From contig JADNRY010000189.1 in assembly GCA_015501585.1 (NCBI GenBank), positions 60,756 through 124,755 on the forward strand: a stretch of 64,000 bases of DNA. The letters run 5' to 3'. The notes below the pieces were generated by a model. That model saw nothing but the letters and a program-made list of their open reading frames with translations. It made no database searches and was not told the origin of the DNA. How positions within the stretch are numbered: position 1 is the first letter of the stretch; every line of letters begins with the position of its first letter. A program made the translations under genes and the position numbers. This stretch comes from Rhodocollybia butyracea (lineage: Eukaryota; Basidiomycota; Agaricomycetes; Agaricales; Omphalotaceae). Shown in pieces: positions 34,651 to 46,306 of the stretch.

Positions 34651-35126
34651 AAGGAGTACTAATTAGTAGACATGATTTCTTATCATGAATAATAAAACTG
34701 GTTAACAAGTACAAGGTAATGATATGTATATAGACCTCAAGCAATATTGAAAAAAAGTGGAAGCTTGTCATCAAGAGTGATGACAAGCAACACTTTTTTC
34801 CAATATTGCTTGAGGTCTATTGTCAGAAGAAAATGTATTGAGAAGGTGAGAGTGAGAGAGTGAGAGAGACAGAGAGAAAGTAGTGTCAAGTAGTACAAGG
34901 CATCAACATCAGTACAAATAGCGTATAGGCGTGAAAGTGACGTAAAAGTAACATGATGGGGTTACTTGGCATAGTAAGTTGTGTAACGGGCTTACAAATA
35001 TATGATTAAGAAATGTTTTACAAGAAGTATAGAGGTACGTTGTGAGTGAAACAAAGGGAAATGAACATGCTTTTGATCATTTTCAAATTGGTTAGCCATG
35101 GGAAAAAAACATGCTTTTTCACTATT
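34651..35126. other. non-coding interval with purine-rich microsatellite
   Basis: Apart from the small hairpin at 34730-34820, it holds a GAGAGAGTGAGAGAGAC tract near 34850 and no recognised gene. Confidence 0.4.
34730..34820. mobile_element. miniature hairpin element (about 90 bp)
   Basis: TAGACCTCAAGCAATATTG at one side and CAATATTGCTTGAGGTCTA at the other, with further pairing inward (GCTTGTCATC / GATGACAAGC), so almost the whole unit folds on itself. Flanked by A/T. Only one copy is seen, so mobility is an inference. Confidence 0.5.
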
Positions 35127-35130
35127 TGTT

Positions 35131-35183
35131 GGAAGGAAGGAAGGAAGAATTTATTACACGGGATGGTCCAAGTGCAAACCCTG
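35131..35183 (-). repeat. LINE 3'-tail fragment
   Basis: GGAAGGAAGGAAGGAAG then AATTTATTACA and GGATGGTCCAAGTGC: the reverse complement of the LINE end at 26880-26934. A 5'-truncated insertion just downstream of the receptor gene stop. Confidence 0.65.
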
Positions 35184-35206
35184 TAATATAAGGTTTATTC
35201 GACCAC

Positions 35207-38200
35207 TTATTGAAAACACTGTGTCCAATTTGTACCATAAGCACAATTATCAAAAAGTAACTTTGTGTAACCATGTCTGGATATGATGCAGGTATTTTGA
35301 GGAAGCCATAAATTTTGTCGAAACTGAGGTGGGATCCACACAATACCATGAGAGCATCCAGGAAAGTATATCCATCCATCAGATAATAGTTGCCACTTTT
35401 GGTAAACTGAAATGAATTGAAATGTATGCAAATAAGTGTACATGAGAGTTGATTTAAGGGCTTACTGTTCATTTGACTGGAAATTGTGGCTGAGAATAGA
35501 TTTTGCAGCTCCAGTGAGTATGTAGACTGTGCTGGAGACTGTGCTGGAGAAGCAAGATGGTGGCTGGAAACTGGACTTTGCTGTACATCTTGAGTTGCAT
35601 TCCAGATACGGATTGTCTTATCATCAGAGACAGATGCAATTTTGGTGCCATCAGGAGAGTATGCAACTGATTGGATAGAACCATCATGGCCTTGCAAAGG
35701 CTCTCCTATCTGAACCCCAGTAGCCACATCCCAGATTCGGATAGTTTTATCTTCAGAACCAGATACAATTCTAGCACCATCAGGTGAGTATGCAACTGAT
35801 AGTATTGGTTCAGCATGCCCCTGTAAAGGTGCACCAATCTGCACTCCAGTAGAGGCATCCCAAATCCTAACTGTCATGTCTCCAGAACCAGATGCAATCA
35901 TGACACCATCAGGAGAGTAAGTAACTGACCGTATCCAGCTATTATGGCCCTTCAAAGGCTGTCCAATCTGCACTCCTGTGGCTGCATCCCAGACACGGAT
36001 TGTCCTATCAATGGCACTGGATACAATTCTAGTACCATCAGGAGAGTATGATGTCTCCAGAACCAGATGCAATCATGACACCATCAGGAGAGTAAGTAAC
36101 TGACCGTATCCAGCTATTATGGCCCTTCAAAGGCTGTCCAATCTGCACTCCTGTGGCTGCATCCCAGACACGGATTGTCCTATCAATGGCACTGGATACA
36201 ATTCTAGTACCATCAGGAGAGTATGCAACCGATTGAATCGAGTGATGATGGCCCCGCAAAGGCTCTCCAATCTGCTTACCAGTAGCTACATCCCAGATCC
36301 GGATTGTTTTGTCTATGGAACCAGAAACCATTTTGGTACTATCAGGAGAATATGCAACTGATTGGATCCAATCATTGTGACCCTGCAAAGGCTCTCCAAT
36401 TTGTGCACCAGTAATTGCATCCCAGATTCTGATTGTCATGTCTCCAGAGCTGGATACAACCCTGGTACCATCTGGAGAGTGTGCAACTGATTGTATCCAA
36501 TCATCATGGCCCCGTAATGGCTCTCTAACCTGCACCCCAGTAGTTGCATCCCAAATTTGGATGGTCTTGTCTCCAGAGCCAGACACAATCCTGGTACCAT
36601 CAGGAGAGTACACAACTGATTGTATACAATCATCATGGCCATCATAAATCTCTACAGCCTGCACACCTGTAGCTGCATCCCAGATGCGGATTGTTTTGTC
36701 TATGGCAGCAGATACAATCTTGGTACCATCAGGTGAGGACGCAATTGACTGGACACATTTATCATGGCCTTGCAAAGGCTCTCCAATCTGTACACCTGCA
36801 ATTGCATCCCAAATTCTAATGGTGGTATCTGCAGAGCCAGATATAATTTTGGTACCATCAGGAGAGTATGTAACTGATTGGACTGAACCATTATGACCTT
36901 TTAAAGGCTGTCCAATCTGCGCACCAGTGATCGCATCCCAAATTCTTATTGTTTCATCCATAGCACCAGACAGAATCCTGGTACCATCTGGAGAGTATGT
37001 AACTGCTTGTATCCAATCATCATGACCTTGTAAGGGCTCTCCAATCTGTACCCCAGTAGTTGCATCCCAAATTCTAATTGTCATGTCTCCAGAGCCAGAT
37101 ATAATCCGGGAGCCATCAGGTGAGTATGCAACTGCTTGTATCCAATCTTTGTGGCCCCGCAAAGACTCTCCAATCTGCATACCAGTGATTGCATCCCAAA
37201 TTCTGACTGTCATGTCTCCAGAGCCAGATACAATCCTAGTGCCTTCAGGAGAATATGCAACTGATTGAATTGAATCATCATGGCCCTGCAAAGGCTCTCC
37301 TATCTGCATCCTCGTAGCCACATCCCAAATTCGGATAGTTCTATCTTCAGAACCGGATACAATTCTAGCACCATCAGGTGAGCATGCAACTGATAGGACT
37401 GTATCATCATGGCCCTCCAAAGGCTGTCCAATCTGCACTCCAGTAGTGGCTTCCCAAATTTGGATCATTTTATTACTTGAGCCTGATATAATTTGGGTAC
37501 CATCAAAGGAATATGCAATTGCTTGGACTTCGGATGATGTTTCCATGCACACGCTGCTCATGAGATCCCATGTACTCGCTTTTTGGGAAACATTCACTGT
37601 TTTTGTGAGAGGCTGTGCATATTCAGCCTTGCCTGACCAAAACGGGCAGATGCTCAAATAAAGATGTGGAGTCTTATCCTTGACAGCACTTGCAGCAAAC
37701 ATCATCAAAAGTTTATGGAATGCTTGTACAATAGTATTTATACCAGCAAGGTTTGTATTTCCTTGTGCATACTGTCACCATATCTTAGTTCTTTGAAAGC
37801 AAATGGTCAAAGTTGGTATTGCTTACCATGGAAACAGAATTTAGCATCATGCCACCTTTACTCAAAGCTTGCATTAAGTTCATTGCCTCAATCCAAAATA
37901 TGCCCCTCTCCACCAGAAATATTTCCACCTCTTTCGCAAGTTCCTTGGTAACCTTGCATTGAAGCAAGTGGTAGTTCCAGAACCAGCATGAATATGCTAG
38001 GGTCTTCCCAATATTTTTTTACAGTGTCTCTGAGGTTTGGCACATCTGGATCCGAAATGAATGAAGAGGACAAATCACAGATATTGAACCGAAGTTGTTT
38101 CATGATCCGAAAGCAAGACATAGCCAGAATTAAATGGTAATCATCCTCATTGTAAACTTTTGGGTTAACCTTATCATACTGATATCCAACAATGAAATCT

Positions 38201-39694
38201 GGAAATGACTGATGAAAAGTATAGATACATTGATTCTCGTCAGAGATGTAGCAAACAGCTTGTAAATCATTGATGAGGCTTTCAACAAGATCCTCCTCTA
38301 ATACCAAAAGTTCTGCTATGACTTGGCATGTTACTGGTCTTCCCATGGATATCATTGTGTATACAATTTTCCAATAATCCTCAAACTCACTAGGGCTAAG
38401 TTCAATTTGTGAAATACTCTTTTCCATGATATTGGCATAAAGTGTCCATAGTACTTGTGGATTATTTTGTCCTTTCAGTGACTCAGAGAGCCGATTTCTT
38501 CGATGTATGTTACTTTTGGCTTGTTTCACAAATTTGACCATAGTGGCTGCATAAATAAAAAGTTGACCAGAGAAAGCAGTAAGCTTCTTTAAATCTTCTT
38601 CTGACACTTCCAGCTCCTTAAGTTCGGTACTCAGGTAGATTTTGATATCATTCTCCACTCTCTCTTTCTCCACATTGTGAAGCAGTAACCTTTCAATTTT
38701 AGAAAATTGGGATAAGGAAGAGGCTTGGTAAGGCCATGCTTCACCCTGCATTAAAGTCTGGATCACACACTCTGGTCTACTGGTTAACACAAACTTCAGT
38801 CCTTGCAACTGATTTCCCTGTATGGCAGGTATAAGTGCTTTGAGAACTTCAGCAATCTCTTCACATTCATCCAAAGCATCTACAACCAGAACTGGTATAT
38901 GTGATGACCTTTGATACATCTTTTGAATAGAGGCAGTCCAAGGCTCCACAAGTAATTTTTCTACTTGTATACTGGGGTTCTTTGTCACCACATGTTCATC
39001 CTTTGTCAGTACCGTCTGTAGATAATGTCCAAAGATTGTAGAATGCTGAGCTAACTGATATGCAAGAGTAGGAATGATAAAACGGTAGTCTCTGCACTCT
39101 GGAATTTGTTGGGAGCAGAAAAATGAACCAGCTAGAAGTCCTTTCTCCTGCAAGGTCACACAAATGGACTTGGCAATAGTGCTTTTCCCGGTACCAGCCA
39201 TGCCACAGATCCAATATCCAGGGGCGCTACTTATTATGTGGGAAGTTGCCCACTTCAGGATGTTTGTAAGAATCTGCTCTCTGGTGCCTTGAGTGCATGG
39301 GACACATTTATACTGGGCACCTAGATCACAATCATGGAGTGCTTGCCAAGAGTAAAACTTATTGAATGCTGTGGTGGCGCCCTTTTTTACTTATTGGTTG
39401 AGTTTTATAATATATCAAACTCTGCATTTCCAAGCTCACCTTATACTGGTCCCCATGAACAATCGTGAACTCTCCACTATTGATGGTAAAATCACGAGCT
39501 TGCGAGAAAAACGTTCCATGCCCACGAATAGATGAATCTACGCCCACTTCAGTTGAGGAAGCAGTTACTTCCCGGGCCCCCGGATTCGCCCTTACTCCTT
39601 TTCTGGGAACAAAACCTTCAGGCGGAGCTTGGGTTTCAGGATTATGCTTTTCTCGAAAGGCTCTCCTTAATTTTGTAGAATGCTCCTGAAACAT
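35207..39694 (-). pseudogene. NACHT-WD40 NOD-like receptor (two breaks)
   Basis: Cytosolic STAND NTPase of the kind linked to fungal non-self recognition. Start chosen at 39694, about 75 bp after a TATA box. Exons: 39694-39440, 39381-37826, 37771-35466, 35406-35207; introns of 58, 54 and 59 nt. Exon 1 has an N-terminal segment with ARDFTINSGEFTIVHGDQY. The NACHT P-loop is GMAGTGKSTIAK near 39190, Walker B LVVDALDECEEI near 38880. Then a helical linker and WD40 repeats of the form GHxxxIQSVAYSPDGTRIVS..TIRIWDATTG; leaving out a duplication there are fourteen, i.e. two seven-bladed propellers. The C-terminal exon has HGIVWIPPQFRQNLWLPQNT, common in Agaricomycete homologues. Breaks: an A7 run near 38021 shifts frame in the linker, and a 175-bp exact tandem duplication at 35876-36225 shifts frame in the propeller. 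Otherwise the gene looks young. Confidence 0.88.
35876..36225. repeat. exact 175-bp tandem duplication inside WD40 propeller
   Basis: 35876-36050 and 36051-36225 are identical over 175 bp as far as I can read. 175 is not a multiple of three, nor of the roughly 129-bp WD repeat, so it is not ordinary repeat shuffling. The junction shares ATG microhomology. Confidence 0.92.
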
Positions 39695-39768
39695 GAGTGA
39701 AATAATGGAAGACAAACAAACGGGTGCAAACGCGAGAAAAGAAGCAACATTCTTTTCGACACGCCTGG

Positions 39769-39776
39769 TATTTATA
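39769..39776 (-). promoter_or_regulatory. TATA box of NOD-like receptor
   Basis: TATAAATA on the minus strand, about 75 nt before the chosen ATG. It also argues against the longer frame that starts upstream at 39823, because the box would fall inside it. Confidence 0.6.
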
Positions 39777-40897
39777 CATATCATCGATTCAAATGACCGT
39801 GAGACCAAATCAACGGCAGCCAATGAGAAGAGTTACGTATATATATAGTTGAGTGCAACCCCTGCTTTGACGGACTTGGGTCACCTTGTTCACCTTCAGA
39901 TTCGGTTGAATGGTGGGCGTAAGTAGGAAGGAGGCAGCCCTTGACCCCGTAGACATTGAAGTAGTGCCCCAGCTCTCCTGCCGCGTTGTTGTTGTGCGGA
40001 GCGGCCTCTCGACCGACTATAGTAGGATGTCATTGTTACTCCATTCTTCTGTCATCAGCAAAGTCAAATTAGCATCACGGAAAAATGGGACGCCGACTTA
40101 TATAGAACGCCGGAAATGAAATCCGTAATGATTCTCAACGATTATTATCATCGCACGGAATGAGGTACACAGTCCCCCCTCCGTATTTTTGATGACAGCA
40201 GTAAGCTGTTGGAGCCCGTGAATGACTTCCGATGGATTTTGGCCGCTAGACTGGTTGTGTATGCTAACTATCGGATCAGAGGTGTGCGAGTCGTGAGCGC
40301 AATGAGCCATCCAGCCTCCAGGACTATTACCGGCAAACTTCACAAAATCTGAGAGCACGCAATAGGTTTACTATCGCAAAGAACGTACTCAGTATATAGC
40401 AACAATGGACCGCAAAGGGACCTCGATGCAAAGGCACGAAAGTGTCGTGACGTCAGCCAAGTATTTAATGCTGTCGTTGCACGAGACATGGCCCAGAGAC
40501 GTCGGTCTGGGCTACTTGTCAATATCCCTGCGTTGAATGCCAAGAGTGAGGCACTACAAGAATTCTGTATAAATTTAGTGAGGACAGGACGATCCGACCC
40601 GGCTGGGTTTACCGACGAGTCCGGAACAGTTATTGTATATGCATACATTTTAGGACAACTCGAGACGGGAGCTAGGACCCAGATAAACTCTTCAATTGGG
40701 CACGGTTTGTATAATTTGAATTGAATTTGACGAAAGGTTTTACGCCATTCGGAGGTGCAAAAAAGGAGAGATATGGAGGGATAAGTAAATATACTAATCA
40801 TAAAACTCGCTTCGATTTCCATTTTCCGACTACAGTCATGTAAACAAACCTAGTGAAAATATCGCCTAAATGCTACCATCGCTCATAGATCTCCAAA
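39777..40897. other. intergenic region with uncertain small ORFs
   Basis: Two overlapping possibilities that I cannot decide between: a plus frame 40488-40724 (contains GRSDPAGFTDESGTVIVYAY) and a minus frame 40098-40310 (contains DPIVSIHNQSSGQNPSEVIH). TATA-like stretches (AGTATATAGC at 40392, AAGTATTTAATG at 40460) lie between them. No recognised domain in either. Confidence 0.3.
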
Positions 40898-41565
40898 TCA
40901 ACCATTTCGAGGAGGATATGCAGGCCCACCATTTCTGAAAGGAGGTAAACCATAGTCACGGACAATAATGCCATGCTGCATCAAGGTTTCGTGGATCTTC
41001 TCGGGATCTTCGACTTTAGGCCTCTCCCAAGCCTCAGGCTCCAGAAGAGTAGAAGTCGACGATGCGGGGCTGCGCAATGAAGCTTCCAGGTCAAAGGTGG
41101 GATCCGGACATTGGCGATCTCCGATACCAGGAGCGCCTGGGTCGTCTGTGTTGGCAGGAGCGTAAGGGTGGGTAGGAGCGTAACGAGAACGGGATGGCCC
41201 CGGAGTTGGAGATGTAGGGCGAGACTGTGGATGTGTAAGAAGGATATCACGACTTCAAGACGAGTTGACAACAACATTACTTACATGTTTCGGAAACAGC
41301 AAGTATTTTCCATCGAGAATAACCCCTCCACTATCTGATGGCTGAATTACAACACTGTGGCCTGGAATTGGACGCATGCTTGAATTAGAGGTTGACTGTG
41401 CAGGCGATGGAATGAGATTTCGTGAACCCTATAGAAAGTGGAATGAGAAAGTGAACCATAATTTAAACGCCAACGCACCCCGGCTCGGCTCTCGTTCTGG
41501 GCAGACCTGAAACTTCTGGTTGCCTTTTTATCATAGTCATCCGGCGAGAGCGTAAACAAAGGCAT
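40898..41565 (-). CDS. uncharacterised three-exon gene (185 codons)
   Basis: No single open frame spans it. Exon 1 41565-41479 (MPLFTLSPDDYDKKATRSF), intron of 50 nt (GTGCGT...CTATAG), exon 2 41428-41285 (contains PGHSVVIQPSDSGGVILDGK), intron of 60 nt (GTAAGT...CCACAG), exon 3 41224-40898 to TGA. All junctions keep phase 0, and exons are 29, 48 and 108 codons. The protein is Pro/Ser-rich in the middle (SRPTSPTPGPSRSRYAPTHP) and ends with a more conserved-looking segment, HETLMQHGIIVRDYGLPPFR. It looks mostly disordered; no signal peptide or membrane segment. A TATA box lies about 130 bp upstream. I recognise no family. Three clean in-phase exons make a real gene likely. Confidence 0.65.
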
Positions 41566-41693
41566 CTTGGCGGGACCGAATCGAAAATGGATAGGTTTTA
41601 CTAGAGTTGGAGGGAAAGAGACGGGAAAGAAACGGCAGAGAGAGTGAGAGACGAGGGGGAGAATCAATGTTGAGGCATACACGACCTACCGGA

Positions 41694-41699
41694 TTTATA
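41694..41699 (-). promoter_or_regulatory. TATA-like box of 185-codon gene
   Basis: TATAAA on the minus strand, about 130 nt before the ATG at 41565. Position suggests a core promoter, but transcription start is not known. Confidence 0.45.
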
Positions 41700-44336
41700 T
41701 CCATTCTTTGTGGTGAGCTTTGACCGAGCTTTGACCTTCCTGATCGCGAACAATGACTTTTGGAAAAAAAATCATTTGAGGCGCTCGTTTAGAACAATAA
41801 TGGTAAAAGTTCGCGTCAAAAAAAATCCCCATGTGTTCGTTCTCGGGAAGCAGGTAAAAAAAAAAAGGGTCGGAAAAATAGTCCCACAACAATATGCACG
41901 AAATATCACCTCCGGATCCTCACGCTGCACGGATACGGGTACTCTGGAGCTCTGCGTTTACAGTAGCAGCAAAACGGAATTTAGGGAGTCTCACCTCGAG
42001 AAGCATACGAGATTATTGTAGTGTCGTGGCCTATGAGTTAGTAAATGAGCGATTTGATCATTAAGATGCGAACGAAGCTTCGTTTACTGCCAAGTGATCG
42101 AATAAAAAAAGGTAGCAACCATAGCACAGGGAATGCGCAAGTATATGTGCATAGTGCATTCCGTCCTCTCCAAACCGAATTGTGCGTTTTTTTTTGCGCG
42201 CGGATGAAGAACTGCGGAGCTCGACATGAATGTTCTTAGGATCAGAAGGTGGGGAGGATGTGCGGTTAATATCCACTAGCTAGTAAGAGTAGCGTGAACA
42301 TCAACGCTATATGAAGCACAAAAGCTGAAAGAAAAGAGCACGCACATCACCCGCCTGTTCACATTGGTAGTAAATAATCCTCTTCCTGGTTCCGCTTTGC
42401 CGTCGCGTATGAATTGTACCTGCATCGATGGGTACTACCAGTGAAATTGGTTTTGTGCGTGAGATGAATACAGCCAATAACCGGCAAACTATGTCTTCGA
42501 ATCCCCCGGGTGAGAGTTGAACATACTAGATATATCATACAGGGACAAGACTTGTACTACAGAGTAATTATATTAGCTTGTGACAAAAGACCACATAACT
42601 TCCCAGCTCGAACTAGCCTCTCCCATCGTGCCGAAAGGACAATGAAATTGTCACTAGTAGGATGAGCATTGGCGTGCGGATAGAGTGTGGGGTACAGCGT
42701 TGTCAAGGTACGTGGTGTACAAAGGGTATATGGGAGTACAAATATCGGCATGCTAGCATTGAAGGCTTGGAGCTTGAGAGTTTGAGTTAGAGTGCGATTC
42801 GGAGTTACCGGGAGAACTGTTTTAAGATGGGCATTTCCAGGTCTGTCGTCGGTCGATATAAACCGCGCGAGAACGTACTTTATGCACCAGGAGCGACCAA
42901 AGCACGTTCTGTCCCCAAATCAATCATCCACCGCTATGGCTATCCGTGTTGTTTTCACCGGCGAACCGAATGTTTTTAAAAGAGCAGCGAGACAGTGCCA
43001 GTATGGTTGGAACTTGTGTACATAATGCAAGATGAAGGAAGAAGAACCGACACGGTGGTAGTCGACACAAATTGCCAAGGCGCCAAAAGCAAGCAACATC
43101 ACTTATGCACGTGCCTCGTTCTGTCCCGATCTGCCCCGATGAGAATTATTCGTCAAAGTTCACCAGCACCTCTGCAAGTTATGTCTTGCTTTTCTCAACA
43201 TCAAATATGCCTAAATATTGTCAATTCAAGCATGCTATAACTAGTATGTTTTTCTCCCAGGCAAGTCTTTTGAATCCTCCCGTGTCGAAGATCTCAATCA
43301 AGCACTAGTGATATCACGCCGGGGAGTTATGTGGAAGAACAACCTAGTCGGAGCCCATAATCAAGATGCGGCGATTCCTACTGCAGCCATCATCAATTCA
43401 TCCCGCCTTAGAAGATCAGGCACTAGTGATATGGTCAGAGAGGAGGGTACGGATGGACGTGGAAGAGAACGAGGGACTGACGGAAAACACCTACTATAGC
43501 TAGTCGGAGACCATGATCAAGATCCAGATGCTTTCCTGCGTCGTCCTTGATTCATCGTCAACTCCTCCCGCCTCGTCCTGCTTCTGTGTCTGTAGCTAGT
43601 ACATTTCCACAACAACCGACTCGCTTCTTCATCGATATTGGTTCGAATGAAAGTCATGAGGGCATCTGGCGTATTTACGGGCGGGTGCAATGCGAAAACC
43701 TTCATCCATATCCTGGCTTGTGTCTTGAACGGTACATCGTCTGGTGCTAGCGCGGTTGTCGTGTATCCCTGTCAAAGAGAGAATGTATACTGCCCGTAAA
43801 CGTGGAGTTCCTACTATCTGCTACCGCCGACTCGTTGAATTGATTGGCTATGTTACTACATGTACCCCCCATCCACAAGTAATCCCGATCCACTCAATGT
43901 TCCACAAGTCTCCCTACACAAACCCAACCTCGCCGTTCCCTAGATCGCTACTACCACTAATGAAAATCTAGATGTGCTTTCCATCAACACGTCCGCTTCA
44001 CATCCTGGCTTGTGTCTGAATTGTACACCACTCTGGTGCTACATAGTTGTCATGTACCCCTGTCGAAGAGAATGTATACTCCTTCAGTTATAATTTTGGA
44101 GTTCCTCTTACAGTATCTTCTACCGCCAACTCGAATTGATTGGCTGTGTTCTGCTTTGTTACATGCACTAACTAAACCCAATCCACTCAACACTCTGAGT
44201 CTCCCCTCAACAAACCCAACTTGCCATTCTCTAGATCGCTACTACTAGCGAAATCTAGATATGCCGTCCTCCTTAAGCCTAAAATCAAGCAACATATCCC
44301 TCATCCTTGGGTACTCTTATGCCTAGTACGTCGAAG
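41700..44336. other. long stretch without a supported gene; degenerate tandem duplications
   Basis: Only short, conflicting frames on both strands. Two degenerate duplications are visible: 43340-43420 against 43498-43575 (CTAGTCGGAG, ATCAAGAT, TCCCGCCT), and 43708-43985 against 43990-44270 (ATCCTGGCTTGTGTCT, GAGAATGTATACT, TTGATTGGCT, CTAGATCGCTACTA). The second pair may be remains of an old tandem gene, but the frames are full of stops. Confidence 0.4.
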
Positions 44337-46056
44337 TCACAACTTCGTTGAAACCCTGATAACGGGGAGATCTGACTGAGTGTGATCATCGGGGTCTGTT
44401 TGTACATCTGCGATGCCTGAGGGCGCCTGGTCCCCGCTGTATTTAAGCGAGAATGGACGGATTAAACGACCGATGATGCGGCCTGGCTCCGGAAGTGACG
44501 GGACTCGGTATTTGAGTAAAAATGGCCGAATCGTGGTCGCTGATCCCAAGTGTAGGTCATCATGTTTGAGTGAAAAAGGACGGATAATGGCTGGATTGGT
44601 ATCTTCCACATTTATGTTTGCCTGCTCCAGGTCTGGGACGAGTAACTCAGTGCTGTGATTGTCCGTACCTGTACGACGTTTTTCAGATGGTTGCGCATCA
44701 ACACCTAATCCTATGCGTACAAGGATCAGTGTTGATGAAATAGCCTGGTGGGGAGTCAGTAGTGTCCCACTATGAGGACATGCCAGTGTTTACTTACAGC
44801 AACCTGTGTGAACGCACACATACTCTCGATCCCAGGTTCACTTTGTGGAATTATATCTGCTAACCCTAATTGAGACATAGTTCCATTCATTGCCAATGCT
44901 GCACCCAAAGCGAGTAGCAAAAGCAGTCCAGATTCTAGACTATCCAAAATTTAGGTCAAAGAATTGGATGATTTATAGTAATAACTTCATACAAAATTTG
45001 TGTAAGATTCCTAAGCACATTTCTAGAACCTTTTCCAAGTAATTTCTCTGTCTGACGGTTCAGCCACCAAAGTCTGGATGCTATAATTGTAGAGAATCAT
45101 TAATTGATAGAATTATCCAGATAATGAGCTGCAATCACACCTAGCATCCCCGTGAGTATGAACCCTTTAAAAATGTCGACCACAACATAAACAGTAAAGA
45201 GACGGCTACTTTCTCCTGGCCCAAATTGCAAAAAGATTCCTAAAGCTGTTAAATGGTAAATAAATGCCACCTGCACATGTTAGATTTCGAAATATATGTA
45301 CGAATAGTGCCCAATACACTGAGAGTAAGCGGGAGGATCACTATTTTTCTTGCATTCCACAAATGATAGCATCGGTGTAGCTAAGCTTTAATAATAAAAA
45401 AACTGAACTGAACACATGATGAAACCTTGTACTACACACCAATACTAGATCCTCGAGGGTACTTTATCCGTCCTTCTCGTGAGTAAGATTATTATATCAA
45501 GATAAAAACAACGAACCTAGTGACAAAGAAGATTGATCTCGAAGCAGTAGACAAATCTTTCGTGTGAAGTGATTCTAGATACTGATCAAGAAGCTCTTCG
45601 TTGAAGTCCAGGATGTGAGAAGAGCCAATAAATTCTAAGAACATGTTACGTTTGCTGAGTAGGTCTATTATGACCGACGAGGTGGTCAACACAAAAAACA
45701 AAAGCGTTGCCATAACGTATAGTTTCCCGGGCATCAATTTGTGCCGGAAGACATAGATGCTGAGCCCGAAAAGACTCAAAAAAACTCCTATACGAATCGT
45801 CGTGAAGTCTTAGTTTCATTGTCTCAATGAAAATTGGTGCTTACCATAAAGGAATAGCTCCAGCTTCAAAAATGGACCCAATGTTAGCAGCTGCACTGCT
45901 GCGGAATTGTAGCTCTACCACACACCGCAGCTGGAAGTAGGACTGATAGTAAAAATTGAAACTGGAGGGAGGTGAGACAGGCTATGTCTGTGCAAGCCAT
46001 CATAATTCACATCAGAGATGAAAGCCACTCCTTATAGCTTGTAACGGTAGCATCAT
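44337..46056 (-). pseudogene. 7-transmembrane family protein, copy A
   Basis: Multi-span membrane protein of a large Agaricomycete family of unknown function. Recognised by exon blocks shared with copy C: FGLSIYVFRHKLMPGKLYVM then LLFFVLTTSSVIIDLL, the loop-plus-helix RLWWLNRQTEKLLG, LESGLLLLLALGAALAMN, and the last-helix end STLILVRIGLG. The order and short introns match copy C, including a 19-nt exon near 45855. Exon 1 starts at 46056 but a one-base loss after CCGTT shifts frame at once compared with copy D. The cytoplasmic tail holds IRPFSLKH, IRPFLLKY and IRPFSLKY. Likely a pseudogene, or affected by a sequencing indel. Confidence 0.65.
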
Positions 46057-46306
46057 TTTCTTGCTCAATCATGACCGTAGTCAGATGAAGTCTTGCAGAC
46101 TTAGATACATCAAAGTTCGAGTTGACAATAACTTGAATACCGATCAGTCTGTTCACGGTGATGCTCGATGTAATCAAGAATACCAATTATGTAGCTATCT
46201 ATTGTATGCAGTTGTAAACCCAGTGACAGAATTTTGCTCTACATAGCATGATCCCTCATGATCCATCCTGAACTCTGGTCAAGCAATAAGTTATTGGCTT
46301 TTATGC

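Noticed and set aside
36119..37268. Plus-strand frames across the WD40 region.
   Set aside because: Antisense shadows caused by the regular WD repeat; the minus strand has all the domain motifs.
39694..39823. Longer N-terminus for the NOD-like receptor starting at 39823.
   Set aside because: The added segment covers the TATA box and the expected transcription start, so the ATG at 39694 is preferred.
45241..45410. Independent small gene between 7TM exons of copy A.
   Set aside because: The stretch aligns with introns and exon 4 of copy C, so it is part of the 7TM gene.
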